From Methanoculleus sp. UBA374 (lineage in GTDB: Archaea; Halobacteriota; Methanomicrobia; Methanomicrobiales; Methanoculleaceae): a DNA stretch of 64,000 nucleotides. The notes under the pieces were generated by a model. That model saw only the letters and a program-made list of their open reading frames with translations, did not search any database and was not told where the DNA came from. The position numbers were made by a program, and so were the translations under genes. The DNA lies in assembly GCA_002508705.1 (NCBI GenBank), contig DAYL01000019.1:139241-203240 (forward strand), in the 5' to 3' direction. Of this stretch, positions 7,262 through 15,670 are shown piece by piece. Position 1 is the stretch's first letter, and each line of letters begins with the position of its first letter.

Positions 7262-9345
7262 AGTCGCACCTCTGCGAGACCGGCCGCCTGCCGTTTCAGG
7301 TGGTTGTAGTGGTGACTGCAAAGCGGCCAGTCGCCGTCTTTGTTCACCCACTCCGGCTGGTTGCCGCAGCCTTTGACGCTGCACCGGGCGCCTTTCCTCT
7401 CCAGCCCGCCGTGCCAGGTGTAGGTGTTGATAGTAGCGAACACAGACGGCGGGACATCCTCTCCTGACACGCCTGACACGTTTGCCGTAACTTTTTCTCG
7501 CGCGTGTATACGTGAAAAAGTTTGGGCAAACGTGTCAGTCGTGTCAGTGCCGGGTGTGGGGTGATCAGAGAGTTTGGTCTGTTCCTCAATGGTGTGGCAT
7601 CCGTTATCCAATTCGGCCTCGCTCTTGAGCCGGATTCCGATCCAGTATCGGTTGTTTCCGTCGCTATAGTCATCAAACAAAGTTTTCATAAAACTACCAA
7701 ACTTGGTTTGAGACAGCGTTCTCCACCCGGCAGCCTCGCACCACGAGAGATATGCGCCATAGAGATCGGACTTCCCGACCCGCTCCTGGGGACCGACCAC
7801 ACAAGCCTCTGTGACAAATCGCCCGACGGGGTTTGATGTGATCCGGTAATCCTGCATGGCCCGCCGCACGGCCGCCGGCTGGGTAAGTTTGCCCCGCTCT
7901 CGATATCGCCGGAGACCTTCGATCATCCAGTTGAGGATACCGGGGCCTTCCTGTTCGAACAAGACTTTCCCGTACTCCGGTTGTCGTTTCTCTGGCGGGA
8001 TAACGGCGACGAACGGGAAGAGCCATATCCGCCGCCAGATGCCGTTATCGGTGCCTTTGATCTTCGGCAGGTGGTTCGTTGCCAGGAAGATTTTTGCACC
8101 GGGCACAAACTCGACGGGTTTGCCGTACAGCGGCCTCGCAGTAACTGCATGGTCCCCGGTCAGGCTCTTGATCAGCGATTCCGAAAGGATAGCGTCCTGC
8201 TCCGGTTCGGTGCAGGTCACGAACCGCGCGCCTTTGAGCCTGAGAACGTCCGGGCGAGCGCGGCCGACGTCATCGTGCCGGGACTGCATCAGCGTGCTGC
8301 TCTCGATATTCACCGCATAGTCGTTCAGTATGAGGGCGATCGCCTTCAACGTCTCCGACTTCCCGTTTTTACCCGAACCCCACAGGATACTCATGAGTTG
8401 CTCGGGGTTGTATTGCAGGAGCGAGTATCCCATCATGTCCTGAAATCCGGTGATCACCTCCTCGTCGCCGGCGAACACTGTGTGCAGGTGGTCGAGCCAG
8501 AGAGGGCATGTCGCTTCGGGGTCATACCGCACGCCGGCGATTTTCGTAAGAAGGTCCTCGCGCCTGTGCTCCCGGAACTCGAACGTCTCCAGGTCGAGGG
8601 TGCCGTTCTGGCAGTTGAACAGGTTTTCGCGCGCATCCATCTCGTCGGCGCGGACGGGGACCATATGCACAGCGCCGTCAATCATCGCGCGTCGTGCCAC
8701 GAGCGAACCCGATTTGATCGCCCACTTTGCGACGGTTTCGCTGTTCGGTGCTGTCGCCGCTTCGAGGAAGATCGCCTTAGCCGTCCTCGTTGCAAGGTCG
8801 AGCATCCGGTTCGTCTCGTCCTGCTCCCACCGCCGGCCGTCCCACACGAACCACGTTTTCAACGTAGAGCAGTAACGGATGTCATCGCCGTACATCCTGA
8901 TCAGGCGTTCGGAGTTCCCTATGTCCGTCAGCCCGATCCCGGTGGTCAGGTCCTCCTGATCCGCGGACAGGATCTCATCGTTTCGGTCCCTTCGCGCACG
9001 TTCCTGGTAGACCTTCGCCATTTTAGTAAGGTGCTCGATCTCCTCGGGCGTCGGGCGGACCTCTTCCGGCAGCCGGGACCATCGTTTTGAGAGGTTGCTT
9101 GCGGCCTCAAGTCCTTTGTCGTGGCAGTAGACTGCGATACGGAACAGAACCCGCCGGGCCTGCTCCCGCCGCTCGTCGGCGGTCGCCTCGTCGGCCGAAG
9201 GTATGCCGCACTCTTTCGCGAGATCGCGCGATGATGCGGGGATGTTGTAGTAAAACCCGCCCCACCACGCCACGGTGCTGAGAGTATCTCCACCGGCGAG
9301 ACCGATCGCGATCTTCTCGTCCGGGGAGAGGTTGTCCGTGGTCAC
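7258..9345 (-). CDS. Superfamily 3 helicase (P4/D5 primase-helicase type)
   Basis: The protein is 695 residues from a GTG at 9343-9345, overlapping the primase stop (GTGA). Order: an N-terminal helical part, a D5-N-like domain (about 140-300), then the AAA+ core. The core shows Walker A GSGKNGKSET (323-332), a Walker B-region strand ARFVTCTEPEQ (373-383), sensor KIFLATNHLP (418-427) and an Arg-finger region GIWRRIWLFPF (435-445). A winged-helix-like region follows, then a C-terminal Cys/His cluster (CSVKGC..LCSHH) that may bind zinc. It unwinds DNA at the element's origin together with the upstream primase. Confidence 0.85.
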   Translation of the reverse strand: MTTDNLSPDEKIAIGLAGGDTLSTVAWWGGFYYNIPASSRDLAKECGIPSADEATADERREQARRVLFRIAVYCHDKGLEAASNLSKRWSRLPEEVRPTPEEIEHLTKMAKVYQERARRDRNDEILSADQEDLTTGIGLTDIGNSERLIRMYGDDIRYCSTLKTWFVWDGRRWEQDETNRMLDLATRTAKAIFLEAATAPNSETVAKWAIKSGSLVARRAMIDGAVHMVPVRADEMDARENLFNCQNGTLDLETFEFREHRREDLLTKIAGVRYDPEATCPLWLDHLHTVFAGDEEVITGFQDMMGYSLLQYNPEQLMSILWGSGKNGKSETLKAIALILNDYAVNIESSTLMQSRHDDVGRARPDVLRLKGARFVTCTEPEQDAILSESLIKSLTGDHAVTARPLYGKPVEFVPGAKIFLATNHLPKIKGTDNGIWRRIWLFPFVAVIPPEKRQPEYGKVLFEQEGPGILNWMIEGLRRYRERGKLTQPAAVRRAMQDYRITSNPVGRFVTEACVVGPQERVGKSDLYGAYLSWCEAAGWRTLSQTKFGSFMKTLFDDYSDGNNRYWIGIRLKSEAELDNGCHTIEEQTKLSDHPTPGTDTTDTFAQTFSRIHAREKVTANVSGVSGEDVPPSVFATINTYTWHGGLERKGARCSVKGCGNQPEWVNKDGDWPLCSHHYNHLKRQAAGLAEVRL

Positions 9346-10424
9346 GCCCGCACCGCCTCCCGCCGGGCCGCCTGCATCTTTCGCCGGTACTCCACACGCT
9401 TGAGGTATCGCTCCTCGGGCGGAAGGGCACCCATGCCGCCGCCCGGGCTCCAGGTCTCTCCCACGTGCTCCAGGGCCTTCGAGATCGTCCGCGTCGCGTA
9501 GTCGGTTCGGTCCCACTTCTCGCGGTAGAGTCCAGACTGCCGAACCAGGCGTTCCAGTTGCGCGGGGTCTTGACTGTAGAAGGCGAGGATGGTGCACAGG
9601 GCGAGATCCGCTTCAGAGTGCGATCCGTATCCGGACGTATCCCCGCGCCATAGGGCGTTGAACTTCGCGGCGTTCGCGGCGCTCTGGCACTTCTCGATGA
9701 TCTCCGCGTCGGTTAGATCCGGGGCGGCTGTAGATCGTGGGGTCGGGGTCTTCGCCCGGGGCGCTTGCTGCATCTCCTTCGTCCGGCCGATCTTCTCGTA
9801 GATCGCCTCCAGGCTCCCGGGCGCCGGCTCGCGCACGTCATCGGGCGTGCCGGGGATGTGGTCGCCGGTGACGGTGAAGAACCGGCCACGGTCGTACATC
9901 TCCCATACTTCGCCCGCTGCCCGGCTCCTGTCGCCCGGTTTCGTCCCGTAGGTGATCACATGGGCGCCGGCCCTTGACGGGGAGAGCTCCGCGTAACTCT
10001 GCACGCTCGCGATCTCGTCGAGGACTCCGGGCGTCCACTCCCCGGTTTCAGGGTCCCGCACGTGATCGGCATCGAGCCCGAGCCAGCCGTCGCCCAGGAC
10101 GAACCCGATCCCGCTGTAGTACTCCACCGCCCGGCACGCCTCTTCAAACGTCACCCAGGTTTCGCGGTCGGTGCTCTTTGCCTGTCCTTTTCCCGGAGTG
10201 TGAGGCACCTTCGTCTTCTTCCCATCGCGGACCTCATACTGCCAGACTACCCACCGCTTCGCCTCTCGCATCGCGGCGGGGATGGCGGCGTACCTGGTAG
10301 AGGTCGCGGGGCGGCTCGTTGGTGCCGGTGCCGATCTTGCCGGCGGTTGTGGCGCTGCTCCTTTCGGGGTGCGCTCGATCTTGAACCCCGAGGCTTTCGC
10401 CAGCGCGAGGGCGTCGTCAGTCAC
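9342..10424 (-). CDS. Primase of the NrS-1/PrimPol-like type
   Basis: The protein is 360 residues from GTG 10422-10424. An N-terminal primase-polymerase-like half has RWVVWQYEVRDGKKTKVPH, GIGFVLGDGWLGLDADHV (acidic metal site), AHVITYGTKPG and FFTVTGDHIPGTP. These resemble the catalytic motifs of NrS-1 phage polymerase/archaeal PrimPol. The C-terminal half (about 240-330) has DTSGYGSHSEADLALC...REKWDR, matching the helix-bundle domain that follows such primases. It is coupled by GTGA overlap to the helicase, so the two form the replication module. Confidence 0.8.
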   Translation of the reverse strand: MTDDALALAKASGFKIERTPKGAAPQPPARSAPAPTSRPATSTRYAAIPAAMREAKRWVVWQYEVRDGKKTKVPHTPGKGQAKSTDRETWVTFEEACRAVEYYSGIGFVLGDGWLGLDADHVRDPETGEWTPGVLDEIASVQSYAELSPSRAGAHVITYGTKPGDRSRAAGEVWEMYDRGRFFTVTGDHIPGTPDDVREPAPGSLEAIYEKIGRTKEMQQAPRAKTPTPRSTAAPDLTDAEIIEKCQSAANAAKFNALWRGDTSGYGSHSEADLALCTILAFYSQDPAQLERLVRQSGLYREKWDRTDYATRTISKALEHVGETWSPGGGMGALPPEERYLKRVEYRRKMQAARREAVRA

Positions 10425-10428
10425 ACAA

Positions 10429-10569
10429 TCACCGCCGCGTCGTCAGGTCGTACCAAACCCATCCGCAAAAGTAGACATCCTCGATCGCACCGGATCCTAC
10501 AAGGCCCGTTCGTCGTGCCATATGACCCGCAAAGCGTCCCGTCAGTATGGCACTCGGGCGGCAGGTCAT
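10429..10569 (-). CDS. Small Cys-containing protein upstream of primase
   Basis: The 46-residue frame has ATG 10567-10569 and stop 10429-10431, 4 nt before the primase start. Its segment RTGLVGSGAIEDVYFC then GWVWYDLTTRR resembles small zinc-ribbon-like virus proteins with some cysteines replaced. An alternative frame (10421-10636, 71 aa, stop overlapping the primase GTG) covers the same bases. I prefer the 46-aa frame on residue pattern, but either could be right. Confidence 0.4.
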   Translation of the reverse strand: MTCRPSAILTGRFAGHMARRTGLVGSGAIEDVYFCGWVWYDLTTRR

Positions 10570-10601
10570 CGATGAATAATTCCCCAATTATCGATGGCGT
10601 T

Positions 10602-10838
10602 TTATACTGCCTCGGAGATACAATAGTTATCGACATTCATTGCTCCCTGCTGATGCTGAGTGTCCTTTGAGCGTGCCTTCGCCGGGGCGCGCTCCGAATC
10701 CTTGTTCTCACCGTCTGCCAATTGCCAGCGCCCTTTCTCGATGAGCACCTCGGCGATCGCTTTATATATGCCGGGGAGGTGGTCGAGCGTTTCCTGGTCG
10801 ATGACGAGACCGGGAGCGGGGGCGCTTTCAGGTGCCAT
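10602..10838 (-). CDS. Small helical protein of the element
   Basis: The protein is 78 residues with ATG 10836-10838, overlapping the end of the AbrB-like gene by 11 nt. The N-terminal half is compact (LVIDQETLDHLPGIYKAIAE). The second half is Lys/Glu/Ala-rich and probably disordered. No family is recognised. It is probably the second gene of the leftward operon that starts at 11001. Confidence 0.5.
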   Translation of the reverse strand: MAPESAPAPGLVIDQETLDHLPGIYKAIAEVLIEKGRWQLADGENKDSERAPAKARSKDTQHQQGAMNVDNYCISEAV

Positions 10839-11001
10839 CGCCCTGCACCCCCGTTGCTGTAATTACGAGTCTCCCACGTTCGAGAGAAATATCGACCGGG
10901 TCGCCCTCTTTGAGGCTGTTCTGCTTAACCCACGCGGCCGGTAGTGAGACATAATTCGATCCCCCTAACCGCTGGAGTTTCCTTGTAGCAACCCGCTCCA
11001 T
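10828..11001 (-). CDS. AbrB/MazE-type DNA-binding protein
   Basis: The protein is 57 residues with ATG 10999-11001. The swapped-hairpin AbrB pattern is clear: RKLQRLGGSNYVSLPAAWVK, then EGDPVDISLERGRLVIT. Such proteins bind DNA as dimers and often repress their own promoter. It heads the leftward replication/packaging operon and faces the rightward gene at 11128 across an AT-rich divergent promoter, so it is the best candidate for the element's master regulator (inference). Confidence 0.75.
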   Translation of the reverse strand: MERVATRKLQRLGGSNYVSLPAAWVKQNSLKEGDPVDISLERGRLVITATGVQGDGT

Positions 11002-11009
11002 ACCTATTC

Positions 11010-11106
11010 CTTAGAACTTGCGTATTTAAATAAATACTCATATAGGTATTTTTTGTTATTTTTGTTACTTATCTGTATAATCAATATTTGAATTAAGTAT
11101 AAATAT
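11010..11106. promoter_or_regulatory. AT-rich divergent promoter region
   Basis: Leftward, a tatttatttaaata stretch (about 11015-11030) lies 15-28 nt before the ATG at 11001. Rightward, aagtataaatat (about 11094-11105) lies 26 nt before the ATG at 11128, as for a leaderless archaeal transcript. Between them an imperfect palindrome AATACtcatataGGTATT (about 11033-11050) could be a regulator site. Confidence 0.55.
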
Positions 11107-11127
11107 GAGTGAGGGTTATTCTATAGC

Positions 11128-11601
11128 ATGAACGGGAGTGGGAAGAACAACCGAAGCTTAGAGAATAGACCCCTCAAAGGGGAGACGACTGGGTTCTTAA
11201 CTGAAAAACGCCGAAAATTCCTTAAAACTCCGGTAGAGGAGCGCAAAGACGCGTTTGGTGAAGGTAATACCAACCAGTATAATATGAGAATCAAAGAGAG
11301 GGCCAAGCAAGCGGTGCGGGACCTCGCTCTAGTAGCATATGGGATGCCCGAGAAGGAAGTCCGAGAAATCTTTGACGTCGAAGATATGGATTTGTTGCTC
11401 CGATGGGTTGTATTGAAAATAGGGAGAGATAAAACCCCGCGTGCGGTCTACTTCCGGGCGTTATTGCAGGCAATTGAGGGAGCTCTAAATTATACTGCTG
11501 ATGAACACCTTGAGCGGGTCAATATCGAAGTTTCACTCCGCCCCTACCTGAGTGAGACACTGATCGGACAGGTTGTACCCCCCGATTTTATACCTGAATA
11601 A
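11128..11601 (+). CDS. Basic protein of the integrated element, unknown
   Basis: The protein is 157 residues. The N-terminal 45 residues are very basic (KNNRSLENRPLKGETTGF, then KRRKFLKTP). The rest is helical (AKQAVRDLALVAYGMPEKEV, IFDVEDMDLLLRW, FRALLQAIEGALNYTADEHL). The start is supported by a TATA box 26 nt upstream. It is the only longer rightward gene of the element besides DUF2080 and lies next to the integrase. A DNA-binding or excision-related role is possible; the family is not recognised. Confidence 0.6.
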   Translation: MNGSGKNNRSLENRPLKGETTGFLTEKRRKFLKTPVEERKDAFGEGNTNQYNMRIKERAKQAVRDLALVAYGMPEKEVREIFDVEDMDLLLRWVVLKIGRDKTPRAVYFRALLQAIEGALNYTADEHLERVNIEVSLRPYLSETLIGQVVPPDFIPE

Positions 11602-11630
11602 GGTCTGTTGCCCAAAGACCCATCAAATCT

Positions 11631-12848
11631 TTACTCTCCTCTCGCCATCTTCGCCCGGGCCTCAAGCAAGATCGTCAACGCCTCCGGATCGTTCGGGTTC
11701 GCCACCACCGCTTCGGCGGCCTTGATAACCGTGTTCACAGTCTCCGCCGCCTCTATCGAGAGCGTCATTCCACACCGGGCGCAGAACCGGGAGCCCGGCG
11801 GCATGACGGTGTGACACTGGCTGCACTGCACCGGCTCCGGTGACTCGTTCGCCCGGTCGTTCTCCGGCAGTTCCACGCCGGCGAGCGCGGCGAAGGCGTT
11901 ATCCACGTCTTCATCAACCAGATGACTATAACATGCGATCATCTGCGTGCTCTGGTTGCCCCAAAACGCTTTCTTTGCTAAGGTTTCCTGCATCCCGCCG
12001 CGGAGGGCGTGCGTTATCCTGCTGTGCCTGAACGAGTGCAGGGTGATCTTCTTCTCGATTCCAGCAGCCTTGGCGAAATTCGAGATCGCCTTCGCGAGCC
12101 CGCGGTACTGCATCGGCTCGCCGCGGCTCGTCAAGAATACAAAGTTATCGCCGGTTGGGTCGCCGGGGTATGAGCTCCGCCACTTGGCGAGGTATTCGCG
12201 GTAACTGATGATCGGCACTGTCCTGAGCCGGCCGGTCTTCTCACTGGTTCTGAGCTTCGCACCCCACTCGACGAAGGTAACATCCTTCCACTTCAGCGAA
12301 GCGACCTCGCCCGACCGGAGCCCGCCTTCGTACATCACGCTGATCAACGCCTTGTACTTGAGGCTCTTCGCCGCGTCGATCAGCTGCGAGACTTCCTCGC
12401 CCGTCAGGATGTTGTCTTCGGTCTTCGTCTGCGTGTTGTATTGTGGGTTCTTGATCTCTTTGATGACGTCTGCCGGGATCTCCACATATCCACGCTTCGC
12501 CAGCCAGAGGAAGAACCGCTTGCTAAACCGCACGTAGTCGGCGATCGTATTCTTCGCGTACGGCGTGCCGTCGTCCTTCTTCGCGTACCGCATGCGGTTG
12601 ACGCCGGCGAGCAGGTCTGCTTTCTTCGTCTCCAGGAACGGCGGGAGGTAGCGCCGGCCCGCGATCAGGGTGTAGGTGGTCTTGAACTGTCGCCCGGGTG
12701 ATAACTTGCTTGAACTCTCCGCCACATACTCCCGAATAAGCCCGGCGTCCTCCGGGGTTATCCGTCCATCCTCTTCCGCGGCCGTGAGGCTCTTCTCGGC
12801 GAATGCGAAGTACTCCTCCGCCGAGTGATGAAACCGCTCGTTCTCCAT
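11631..12848 (-). CDS. Tyrosine recombinase (integrase) with C-terminal zinc ribbon
   Basis: The protein is 405 residues. The ATG at 12846-12848 was chosen because a TATA-like stretch (ttataatgg) lies about 25 nt upstream; the frame extends 8 codons further. The core-binding domain is about 60-120. The catalytic domain has Arg178 (GGLRSGE), HSFRHS (His271, Arg274) and the nucleophile Tyr307 (ACYSHL). Residues 342-360 form a zinc ribbon (CSQC..CARCG), an unusual addition for an integrase. It lies beside attR and would integrate the element into tRNA-Thr. Confidence 0.9.
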   Translation of the reverse strand: MENERFHHSAEEYFAFAEKSLTAAEEDGRITPEDAGLIREYVAESSSKLSPGRQFKTTYTLIAGRRYLPPFLETKKADLLAGVNRMRYAKKDDGTPYAKNTIADYVRFSKRFFLWLAKRGYVEIPADVIKEIKNPQYNTQTKTEDNILTGEEVSQLIDAAKSLKYKALISVMYEGGLRSGEVASLKWKDVTFVEWGAKLRTSEKTGRLRTVPIISYREYLAKWRSSYPGDPTGDNFVFLTSRGEPMQYRGLAKAISNFAKAAGIEKKITLHSFRHSRITHALRGGMQETLAKKAFWGNQSTQMIACYSHLVDEDVDNAFAALAGVELPENDRANESPEPVQCSQCHTVMPPGSRFCARCGMTLSIEAAETVNTVIKAAEAVVANPNDPEALTILLEARAKMARGE

Positions 12849-12914
12849 GAGTGATGATATGCGCCCGACCATTATAAAGACTACTATGGATTAAGAACTT
12901 CGTTTCTTTAAGCC

Positions 12915-12953
12915 CGCCTGAGGCTTAAATAACTGATATTCTTATTCCCTTCC
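12915..12953 (+). repeat. attR copy of the tRNA-Thr 3' end
   Basis: CGCCTGAGGCT at 12915-12925 copies the tRNA 3' end. The downstream flank (ttcttattccctt) resembles the sequence after the intact tRNA. This marks the right boundary of the integrated element. Confidence 0.7.
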
Positions 12954-13078
12954 TGAAACGGGGTTCGGAAAATCCTTAGACCGGCCTCTTTCCTGTACGC
13001 TGGGCTATCATGGAGTGCGTATACCGGTCTTTCTCTGAGGTCGTCCCAAAACACCTCAGCCGGGAGGGGGAAACCCAA

Positions 13079-13190
13079 TCGCACCTAGCGGTGCTCATGC
13101 ACCCGCCGTTCCGCCGGGCGCACCTCCCGATCCCTCACTCGAAGACCTCCGGTCTTCTCAAACTCCTGCCGTACCGGCAGTCGTTCCCCG
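13079..13190. repeat. Mini-hairpin array in intergenic DNA
   Basis: The array is a string of small inverted repeats: GCACC-tagc-GGTGC (13081-13094), GAAGACC-tcc-GGTCTTC (13141-13157), linker TCAAACTC, CTGCCG-tac-CGGCAG (13166-13180), linker TCGTTCC. The same linkers and architecture recur at 41.6 and 51.8 kb with different stem bases that still pair. Confidence 0.7.
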
Positions 13191-13338
13191 CGTGGCGATA
13201 CCCGGAGGGAAGCCGTGTCAGCAATTTGACACCAAAAATTGCTCAATTCCTCCCGAGGATGTGTCAAAATACTCTGAACGATATGAATCTTCAGCGCTAG
13301 ACACTTCTGGGATGACTTCTCTATCTCTCCCTATTGGT

Positions 13339-13809
13339 TTACTTCAGAGGGTATCTAAAAACATCTACGAAGGTTCTGGCGGACGGGGGGAAGATCGGCC
13401 TTGCAGCGCGGCACCTGAGTGCATAAATAGCATCCTCTGTCGAGGGCGGTGGGATCGGTAGCTTCGTTTTAATGAAAACTGCATGCGGGTGCATGTTGCA
13501 GCCGGGCTTGCAGGTCCGGTCGGTTGCTCCGTGAAACGTCCGAGAGGGAGGCACGGTCATGATCCGGGTAGGGGTCAGGGTCCAACTGGCATGCTGGACC
13601 ATGTGATTGTAATCACCGGAGACGTAGACCCGGCCCGGGATGGTTAAAGCAATATCATGTGCGTCGGGAAGCGCCGTGACGACGTCATCATCGGGGATAT
13701 ACTGCTTAAGACGCGCGGAGATGCCCGGATAGTAGGTGACCCGCCGGTGCCACGAGCATCGCTTTTCGATGGTTTTCTGCCGCCGGATACCCTAGTCCTC
13801 AAAAGGCAT
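13339..13809 (-). pseudogene. Decayed gene with in-frame amber codon
   Basis: From ATG 13807-13809 the frame reads Met-Pro-Phe-Glu-Asp, then TAG (13792-13794), then stays open to 13339. The section after the stop has strong coding character (RVTYYPGISARLKQYIPDDD, then IPGRVYVSGDYNHMVQHASW, then TLTPTRIMTVPPSRTF). I do not recognise the family. The last 60 residues look random, so the original stop may have been lost. A single premature stop in an otherwise good frame suggests a recent pseudogene. Confidence 0.4.
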
Positions 13810-13841
13810 ATGAAAATCTCCTCAACGTCGAGTTTCCCGTC

Positions 13842-14332
13842 CTAGGGCGTCCGGGAGCCGCCTATGGTACATTGGCTGGAGCCGGTCCCGGGTGACCATA
13901 TTAAACAGGCAGGATACCTTTGCAGGGGAGCCCACAAACCGCCCGTTCCTGCTTCTTTCACGTATGCCACGTGTCCGTTCTTCAGAGCCCAGGTTCGCTC
14001 CAGGGAAAATTCTATACTGGTCTCAAATTTTCTTTCTGATGCAGCATCAGCCATCTTTTCCGAAGAGTTCCGGGTTCATCCCCAAAAAATGGGAATATTG
14101 TATGATAGCCCCCTTAGAGGGGAGATATTCAAAAAAAATTAAGTTGTAGCAAGATTCACTTATGAAAACATATTTATAGTATAACATGTTGATCAACAAG
14201 ATCCAACTCTCTGCTATCGCAAGCCTATAACACAATTATTATATTAAAATCATTCAATTTTGAATGATCTATGTTATGAGGATCTCTAGGATAATTAGTT
14301 ATATTTATATATAATAATGGTTAGTATATCCT
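13842..14332. other. Gap with no supported gene
   Basis: A 70-codon leftward frame (13842-14054) exists but resembles nothing and has weak coding character. From 14130 on the DNA is very AT-rich. A TATA-like tatatttatatata (about 14300-14313) precedes the GTG at 14333 by about 25 nt and could drive the polysaccharide locus. Confidence 0.4.
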
Positions 14333-14572
14333 GTGGCAATAGTTCCGGTATCCGCGGGCGGGGCAAGTCCCCTGCCCGTCCCCGGACGACCAGGAGTCCT
14401 CATGATACAGTCCGCCGACCTTCGGAGTCTTCGTCCTCCAAAGAGCACCGTTAGGGGCCTCCCCGCATACCCGGCCATCGTTGCGGTCATCCCGGCCTAC
14501 AACGAGGGGCTGGTGATCGGGAGCGTTGTTCTCCAGGCGGACTGCAGAATACCCCGGGAGGAATTCCGATGA
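14333..14572 (+). CDS. Truncated GT2-like leader ORF
   Basis: The ORF is 79 residues from a GTG, preceded by a TATA stretch. Its C-terminal part IVAVIPAYNEGLVIGSVV matches the start of family 2 glycosyltransferases (the nucleotide-binding first strand and PAYNE), but the frame ends about 30 residues later. Its TGA overlaps the ATG of the full GT2 gene (ATGA), so it may be translated and coupled to it. It is probably a remnant of a duplicated or replaced GT2. Confidence 0.5.
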   Translation: MAIVPVSAGGASPLPVPGRPGVLMIQSADLRSLRPPKSTVRGLPAYPAIVAVIPAYNEGLVIGSVVLQADCRIPREEFR

Positions 14573-15657
14573 CCATCCATACGACTTCATCCTCCGCTCC
14601 TGCCCGCACGGCCGGGATGGTCGTCGAACACGACGGTGACAGGGAGGGCACGATCCTCCTCGTCGACGACGAGGCAACCCGACCGCGGCCCGCCGTCCGG
14701 ACTCTCGTCGCCATGCCTGCCTATAATGAGGAGGCCTACATCGCAAAGACGATCATCGGGGCCAAAAAGCATGGCGATGCCGTCCTCGTCGTTGACGACG
14801 GCTCAAAGGATGATACCGTCCCGATCGCGGAGGGCCTCGGGGCCCGTGTCGTCCGGCACGAGGTCAACCGGGGCTACGGCGGGGCGTTGCAGACGATCTT
14901 TGCCACCGCCCGAAACCTCGGCGCGGAGGAACTCGTCGTCATCGACGCCGACGGCCAGCACAACCCTGCGGAGATCCCGGAACTGCTTGCGGAGCTCCGC
15001 CGGGGGAATGACGTCGTCATCGGCTCCCGTTTTGTCAAGGGTTCGGCCGGCAAGATCCCCGCCTACCGGAAAGCCGGGATGAAGGTCCTCGATACCGCGA
15101 CCACTCTGGCGGGGACCAACCTTGCGATCACCGACTCCCAGAGCGGTTTCCGGGCCTACGGGAGAAAGGCCATCGAAGCCATCCAGATCAGCGGCGAGGG
15201 GATGAGCGCGGGCTCCGAGATCCTGGTCCAGGCGAGCGACCACCGCCTGAAGGTCGCCGAGGTGCCGATCAAGGTGCGCTACGACATTGAGGATACATCA
15301 AGCCAGAACCCGGTCTCCCACGGAGTCGGGGTGCTGATGAACATTGTGCGGCTGATCAGCCTCCGCCGGCCGCTGGTGTTCTTCGGGATCCCGGGTGTGC
15401 TCTTTGCTCTCATCGGGATCGTTGCAGAGATTTACACCTTCTCCGAATACTACCGCACCGGTCAATTCCACTACATCGTCTTCACCGGCGGGTTCTCCGT
15501 GCTCATCCTCGGGCTCCTGCTCACTACTGTGGGGATAATCCTCTACTCGCTCGTGCAGATCATGCAGGGGCAGGGAGGCGGGAAAGCTGCCGCTCCTGTG
15601 ACCGGGGCCCCGATCGGAAAGGGGGCCGGAAAGGCTGAGCCGGGGACTTCCCACTAG
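14569..15657 (+). CDS. Family 2 glycosyltransferase with two C-terminal TM helices
   Basis: The protein is 362 residues. After a 45-residue disordered leader, the GT-A domain shows TLVAMPAYNEE, AVLVVDDGSKDDT, VNRGYGGALQT, VVIDADGQHNP (DxD-type metal site) and DSQSGFRAYGRKA. This pattern is of dolichyl-phosphate glucose/mannose synthases. Two hydrophobic segments near residues 265-290 and 300-335 (GIPGVLFALIGIVAEIY, VLILGLLLTTVGIILYSL) anchor it. It likely makes a lipid-linked sugar donor on the cytoplasmic membrane face. It is the first full gene of the locus that continues with wecB 13 bp later. Confidence 0.85.
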   Translation: MTIHTTSSSAPARTAGMVVEHDGDREGTILLVDDEATRPRPAVRTLVAMPAYNEEAYIAKTIIGAKKHGDAVLVVDDGSKDDTVPIAEGLGARVVRHEVNRGYGGALQTIFATARNLGAEELVVIDADGQHNPAEIPELLAELRRGNDVVIGSRFVKGSAGKIPAYRKAGMKVLDTATTLAGTNLAITDSQSGFRAYGRKAIEAIQISGEGMSAGSEILVQASDHRLKVAEVPIKVRYDIEDTSSQNPVSHGVGVLMNIVRLISLRRPLVFFGIPGVLFALIGIVAEIYTFSEYYRTGQFHYIVFTGGFSVLILGLLLTTVGIILYSLVQIMQGQGGGKAAAPVTGAPIGKGAGKAEPGTSH

Positions 15658-15670
15658 AGAGGATCTAAAG

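Noticed and set aside
7981..9090. 369-codon open frame on the plus strand
   Set aside because: Antisense shadow of the SF3 helicase gene, whose motifs are intact.
13792..13794. TAG read as pyrrolysine
   Set aside because: No pyl gene is in view and the rest of the gene has lost its natural end; simple pseudogene is more likely.
13842..14054. 70-codon minus-strand ORF
   Set aside because: No family pattern and no promoter or SD; left as unsupported.
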